Below, piece after piece: positions 8,144 through 11,115 of a DNA stretch of 11,115 bases (the first letter of the stretch is position 1; each line of letters begins with the position of its first letter). The stretch comes from Thoreauomyces humboldtii (Eukaryota > Chytridiomycota > Chytridiomycetes > Spizellomycetales > Powellomycetaceae). The position numbers and the translations under genes are program-made. The stretch lies in assembly GCA_027596035.1 (NCBI GenBank), contig JADGJA010000761.1, positions 1 through 11,115 of the forward strand, given 5' to 3'. Below the pieces are notes generated by a model. It did no database searches. It had not been told where the DNA came from and worked only from the letters and a program-made list of their open reading frames with translations.

Positions 8144-8449
8144 TGCGCTAACGAGTCAGTGCTGGAGGAGAAGGAAGACGGACGGACGCACTCTGCTGAA
8201 GACGAGCGAACTGACGACGTGACAGGATGAGCGAGCTACTTGGATCTATGGCAATAACGCTTTGGGTATGAGACCGTGCCCAGAGTGTTCTCTTTGCTGT
8301 GCAAGCAGTGTGAGAAAGTACGTGCAAGTGAGAAAAGGGCGAGCAAAGAGGGAGAGACAGACGGGGAAAGACAAAAGGCATCGAGAGCACACAGCCACTA
8401 CGGTACGGTACCCTTCGCACAAATTTTGGTGATCTGGATTCTGGACCGC

Positions 8450-8469
8450 AAAAACGGGAGGCCGTTTTT
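8450..8469. repeat. Inverted repeat, 8-bp stem and 4-nt loop
   Basis: AAAAACGG, loop GAGG, CCGTTTTT. It looks like a bacterial terminator, but the setting is eukaryotic, so that role is unlikely. In a transcript of either strand it would form a short hairpin in the leader of the minus-strand membrane protein, about 310 nt before its start. Confidence 0.8.
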
Positions 8470-8856
8470 CTTCGCATTCCCCGCAAGACCCCCAACCGGC
8501 GCTAGCGGCAGACTGGCACGAACGGCCTCCTTGTGCGTCTGGCTTTGCAGTTCCAGCACTGGTACTCCATGTCGGAGTTTTAACGGTACTGGCAACGAGG
8601 TGCGTTGGCTGCTGTAGAACAAGCATTGTCTGTGGCCCACCGATCCCGTCTTGCGAACTCCTCGTTCTCTTCAATCATGTTCTTATTTCTGGAGATGGTG
8701 GGGAAGCCGCCCGTCCCCCCGCTCCCTCCCATCGTCGTCTGCCTTGTTATACTGCATCCTGGGAAGGTTACCTCAACTTCTTCCTTCTGCGTATGACTGC
8801 ACACCTTTCCGCCAGCGACATACTAGCGCTGTCCTTGATGTAAATGGTTTTCGCAG

Positions 8857-8887
8857 CCCCTCCCCCCCCCTCCCCCGGTACCGGTAC
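8857..8887. promoter_or_regulatory. C-rich tract next to GTACCGGTAC palindrome
   Basis: 8857-8876 is twenty pyrimidines, all C except T at 8861 and 8871. It runs directly into CGGTACCGGTAC, which contains the perfect 10-bp palindrome GTACCGGTAC at 8878-8887. C-rich tracts in fungal promoters can exclude nucleosomes or bind C2H2 zinc-finger factors (general knowledge). Here it lies about 430 nt before the FTR1 start. Confidence 0.5.
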
Positions 8888-9201
8888 AATGGGAACCGGC
8901 AGTCAGCTCCGACCCAGTACTCCGGTATTACCGCAGGTACCGAACGCTCGGAACGAGAGACAACCCTCGGGGGAACCGGAGGAGGAGGAGGAGCCGCTGA
9001 CACTTTGACAGCATTTCTCGCGTCTCTCTGTCCGTCCCGATTGGCAGGATCGTTCCTACAGCCAAGCTGCCTCCTCATTTTCAACGAGGTTGCACCCGCA
9101 GGACTTTCCTCCCTCTTTCGCACTCATGCCTATCCCCCGGACACGGAAACCGAAAAACTTTAACTTCTCTACAGCGATTCCGTAGCTGCATATCCTACAA
9201 A

Positions 9202-9390
9202 ATGACCGAAGCTTGCCGACGTCCTCGTCGCTCCTGCGCCGTCACCTTCTCTTCCGAAGATTCTCGTTCGAGTTCCCTTCCCTTACCTGCGACGTCCACG
9301 ACAATCCTTGCACAATGGGAGGGTCAGACTACTTTTCCATCCCGGCGTTTTTCGTCCTGTTCCGAGAGACGACAGAGGCGGCCATCCTGA
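9202..9390 (+). promoter_or_regulatory. Upstream ORF overlapping the FTR1 start
   Basis: An ATG at 9202 with A at -3 (ACAAAATGACC) opens a 62-codon frame that ends at 9390, past the FTR1 ATG at 9315 and in a different frame. The peptide is Ser/Arg-rich and shows no domain. If the FTR1 mRNA starts upstream of 9202, this frame should lower FTR1 translation. If it starts downstream, the ORF is irrelevant. Confidence 0.35.
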
Positions 9391-10639
9391 TCTCGGTGCT
9401 GCTCTCCTTCTGCAAGCAAATGTTCGGCGACGATCCCATCATGTATCGGAGACTGCAGAAGCAGGTACGCACTCGGTCAGGCGGGGTGTCTTCGTCCGTC
9501 TCGTCTGCAGTTTGCTAACCAAGTGAGTTTCTTTCTCTGTCGTGTCACTCCAGATCTGGACCGGAGCAGCACTGGGACTCTTCGTGGTCCTGATCCTCGC
9601 AGCAGCCGTCATCATCGTGTTCTACAAGCTCCAAAACGACCTGTGGTCCAAGAACGAGCTCGTCTGGGAAGGCGTCCTGGGTCTCATCGCATGTTTCGTC
9701 ATCACCATCGTCGGAGTCATCATGCTCAAGTCGTCCCGGATCTCCCACCAGGAGAAATGGCGAGGAAAGATCATGGCCGAGATGGACCGGAAGCGGGTCC
9801 TCGTCCGGGAACGTGACGCCGAAGGTCTCACCACCGAAACCTACCGAGACGAGCCCATCGTCCACGACGGCGCCAAGCCTGGTCGTCGTTCCCTCCTCCA
9901 TCGCATCTCCCCTCGAGCCGCCGCCGCCTTCTCGTCGGAAAAGTACGCGCTGTTCCTCATCCCGTTCATCACGATCCTTCGCGAAGGAATCGAAGCCGTG
10001 GTCTTTGTGGCAGGAGTCGGGGTCAGCGAGACGCCAAAGTCCCTCCCCATCGCCGTCATCGCCGGCATCCTCGTGGGCATCGCTCTAGGGTTCATCATCT
10101 TCTTCGGTGGTTCCAAGCTCCGTCTGAAGTACTTCTTCATGGTCTCCACCTGCTTCCTCTTCATCATCGCCGCCGGACTCTTCGCGCGCGGGATCCGATC
10201 CCTGGAAGCCAACCACTGGCTCAACAGTCTCCTGTATCCCTCTGGCTCGGGAGACGACGGAGGAGCACCCATGGCGCGATACACGACCGCGCTGTGGTTC
10301 CTCACGTGCTGCGATCCGAACTCCAACTCGGACGGATGGAGTCTGTTCCAGGCGTTGACGGGATGGTCCAACATCGGCACGTCGGCCTCCGTGGCCGGAT
10401 ACTGCATGTATTGGGTGGCCGTCATCGTGTGGTTGGTCAGCATCAAGGTCGTCGAGAGACGACGCGCGACTCGGAACAGGTCAAAGACCAACGGCGTCGT
10501 CCCTGGTGGTGATGCCGTCACGAGGGCGGCAGCGCGGGACGGCAAGTCGCAACCCCGGTCTTTGGCTGACACGTCGAGTTCATCGTCCGAGACAACCCAT
10601 CCCGTCCGGTCCCATGTGTCGGAGAAGACTGTTGGTTAG
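9315..10639 (+). CDS. FTR1: High-affinity iron permease FTR1
   Basis: Two exons, 9315-9464 and 9554-10639, around an 89-nt intron (GTACGC...CTCCAG, phase 0), giving 411 residues. Seen: the iron-handling motif RETTE at 17-21 in the first membrane segment and REGIE at 193-197 in the fourth, both of the family's R-E-x-x-E type. About seven membrane segments: 6-29, 51-75, 88-108, 181-205, 215-235, 243-262 and 332-350. Other family hallmarks are FFVLFRETTEA, YALFLIPFITILREGIEAVV, SRG/ARGI after segment 6, and NPN..DGWSLFQALTGW at 305-321. FTR1 carries ferric iron across the plasma membrane and works with a multicopper ferroxidase of the Fet3 type (family knowledge). No such partner gene lies in this window. 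The loop 109-180 is longer than in the yeast protein, and the last 60 residues are a Ser-rich cytosolic tail. The start at 9315 (CACAATGG) puts the first helix at the usual distance from the N-terminus. Confidence 0.93.
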
Positions 10640-11115
10640 ATGGTTTCGGACAGGATTTGTGGTGATGACCGGTTGCATACCCATTTCATATCCTTTTCCT
10701 CTCCTTTTCCCCTTGTTTGGCCATACATATGTATCGATAATATTTGTATGTTTAGACAATCTTTCATGTGTGATGATTAGGCTTGTTATCTGCTGGGAAG
10801 TTGAGGTGTAGATCGGTCCTTGCACTCACCGTTTCCCACTAAAGCTCCGAGTCCCGACATGCACGCCTTCATACCGTTTCAGACGCGGGTAGGAGCTTGC
10901 TTTTTTACGAGCACAGCAGGACCGACCGGATGGAATACGAGTCCTTAAAGCTAAGCAAGGAGAGAAAGAGAGATTGAGAACAAATAGGGAGCGAAGCCGA
11001 GCGGGGGGAGGGCAGATAGAGCAGATGACACATCTTGGTCAACCTTCGCTGTCAAATGCATGGGTAACCGTGGGTTGACTCAAGGAGAGGTACCGGCAGA
11101 GAAGGGCGGCGGGGG
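10640..11115. other. 3' flank of FTR1, no gene seen
   Basis: 476 nt with no conserved coding sequence. The first 170 nt are AT-rich with pyrimidine runs and CATACATATGTATCGATAAT around 10722-10741, typical of fungal 3'-end signals. This includes the 12-bp palindrome ATACATATGTAT at 10723-10734, whose TACATA/TATGTA cores resemble yeast-type efficiency elements. The end of the window (about 10955-11030) is purine-rich. A neighbouring promoter may begin there, but nothing shows it. Confidence 0.5.

Larger units (their letters stand above)
8144..9314. promoter_or_regulatory. Divergent promoter region, membrane protein / FTR1
   Basis: 1,171 nt between the start of the minus-strand membrane protein and the FTR1 ATG. 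I find no conserved coding sequence: frames on either strand are short or low-complexity. It holds an 8-bp-stem hairpin (8450-8469), a C-rich tract (8857-8876), a cluster of CGGTA/TACCG motifs (8401-8942), and an upstream ATG at 9202 in the likely FTR1 leader. FTR1 genes are usually induced by low iron, in many fungi through GATA-type repressors, but I saw no HGATAR site here that I trust; two TATC cores (9131, 9191) have the wrong flank. Confidence 0.6.

Noticed and set aside
8450..8469. Intrinsic terminator
   Set aside because: The hairpin with a T run looks right, but the genome is eukaryotic and no bacterial-type gene ends here.
8246..8674. Minus-strand open frame of 142 codons in the divergent promoter region
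   Set aside because: Cys/Ser/Leu-rich with no recognisable domain or splice logic; it overlaps the promoter motif cluster.
9129..9195. GATA-type iron regulator sites before FTR1
   Set aside because: The two TATC cores are flanked so that the reverse strand reads GGATA, which does not fit HGATAR; two 4-mers are expected by chance.

Overview
The window looks like nuclear DNA from a fungus, most likely a basidiomycete. It is GC-rich, its genes are close together, and it has many introns of about 60-90 nt with GT...AG ends and CTNAN-type branch points. The proteins are fungal or general eukaryotic. I cannot place it to genus. I found no rRNA, tRNA, CRISPR array, transposon or prokaryotic operon.

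Layout, left to right. (1) An STK19-type winged-helix protein on the minus strand, 317-1390, in one exon. (2) About 1.4 kb with no gene I can firmly support (1391-2807), holding a TATGC tandem repeat just upstream of STK19 and one doubtful spliced plus-strand ORF. (3) A TAF8-type TFIID subunit on the minus strand, 2808-3752. It has four exons, each too short to stand out as an ORF, and I rebuilt it by splicing by hand. (4) A divergent 307-nt promoter region leading into a CHK2/Cds1/Rad53-type checkpoint kinase on the plus strand, 4060-6707. It has twelve exons that join in frame into 640 residues: FHA domain, kinase domain, and a long basic tail rich in TP sites. (5) Convergent to it, a secreted-then-anchored single-pass membrane protein on the minus strand, 7034-8143, with a Ser/Thr/Pro-rich outer part and a Gln/Tyr/Gly-rich inner tail. 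(6) A 1.17-kb divergent promoter region (8144-9314) with an unusual cluster of CGGTA motifs and a C-rich tract. (7) A high-affinity iron permease FTR1 on the plus strand, 9315-10639, two exons, 411 residues. (8) A 3' flank with AT-rich 3'-end-like sequence and no gene seen up to the window end.

The first three genes all act in the nucleus on transcription or DNA damage: STK19 in transcription-coupled repair, TAF8 in Pol II initiation, CHK2 in checkpoint signalling. The last two act at the cell surface. I see no operon-like link, and the shared theme may be chance. The items most worth a second look are the CGGTA/CGG-N5-CCG cluster before FTR1, the out-of-frame upstream ORF overlapping the FTR1 start, and the apparent lack of SQ/TQ sites in the CHK2 homologue. 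I did not find a convincing new multi-gene system.
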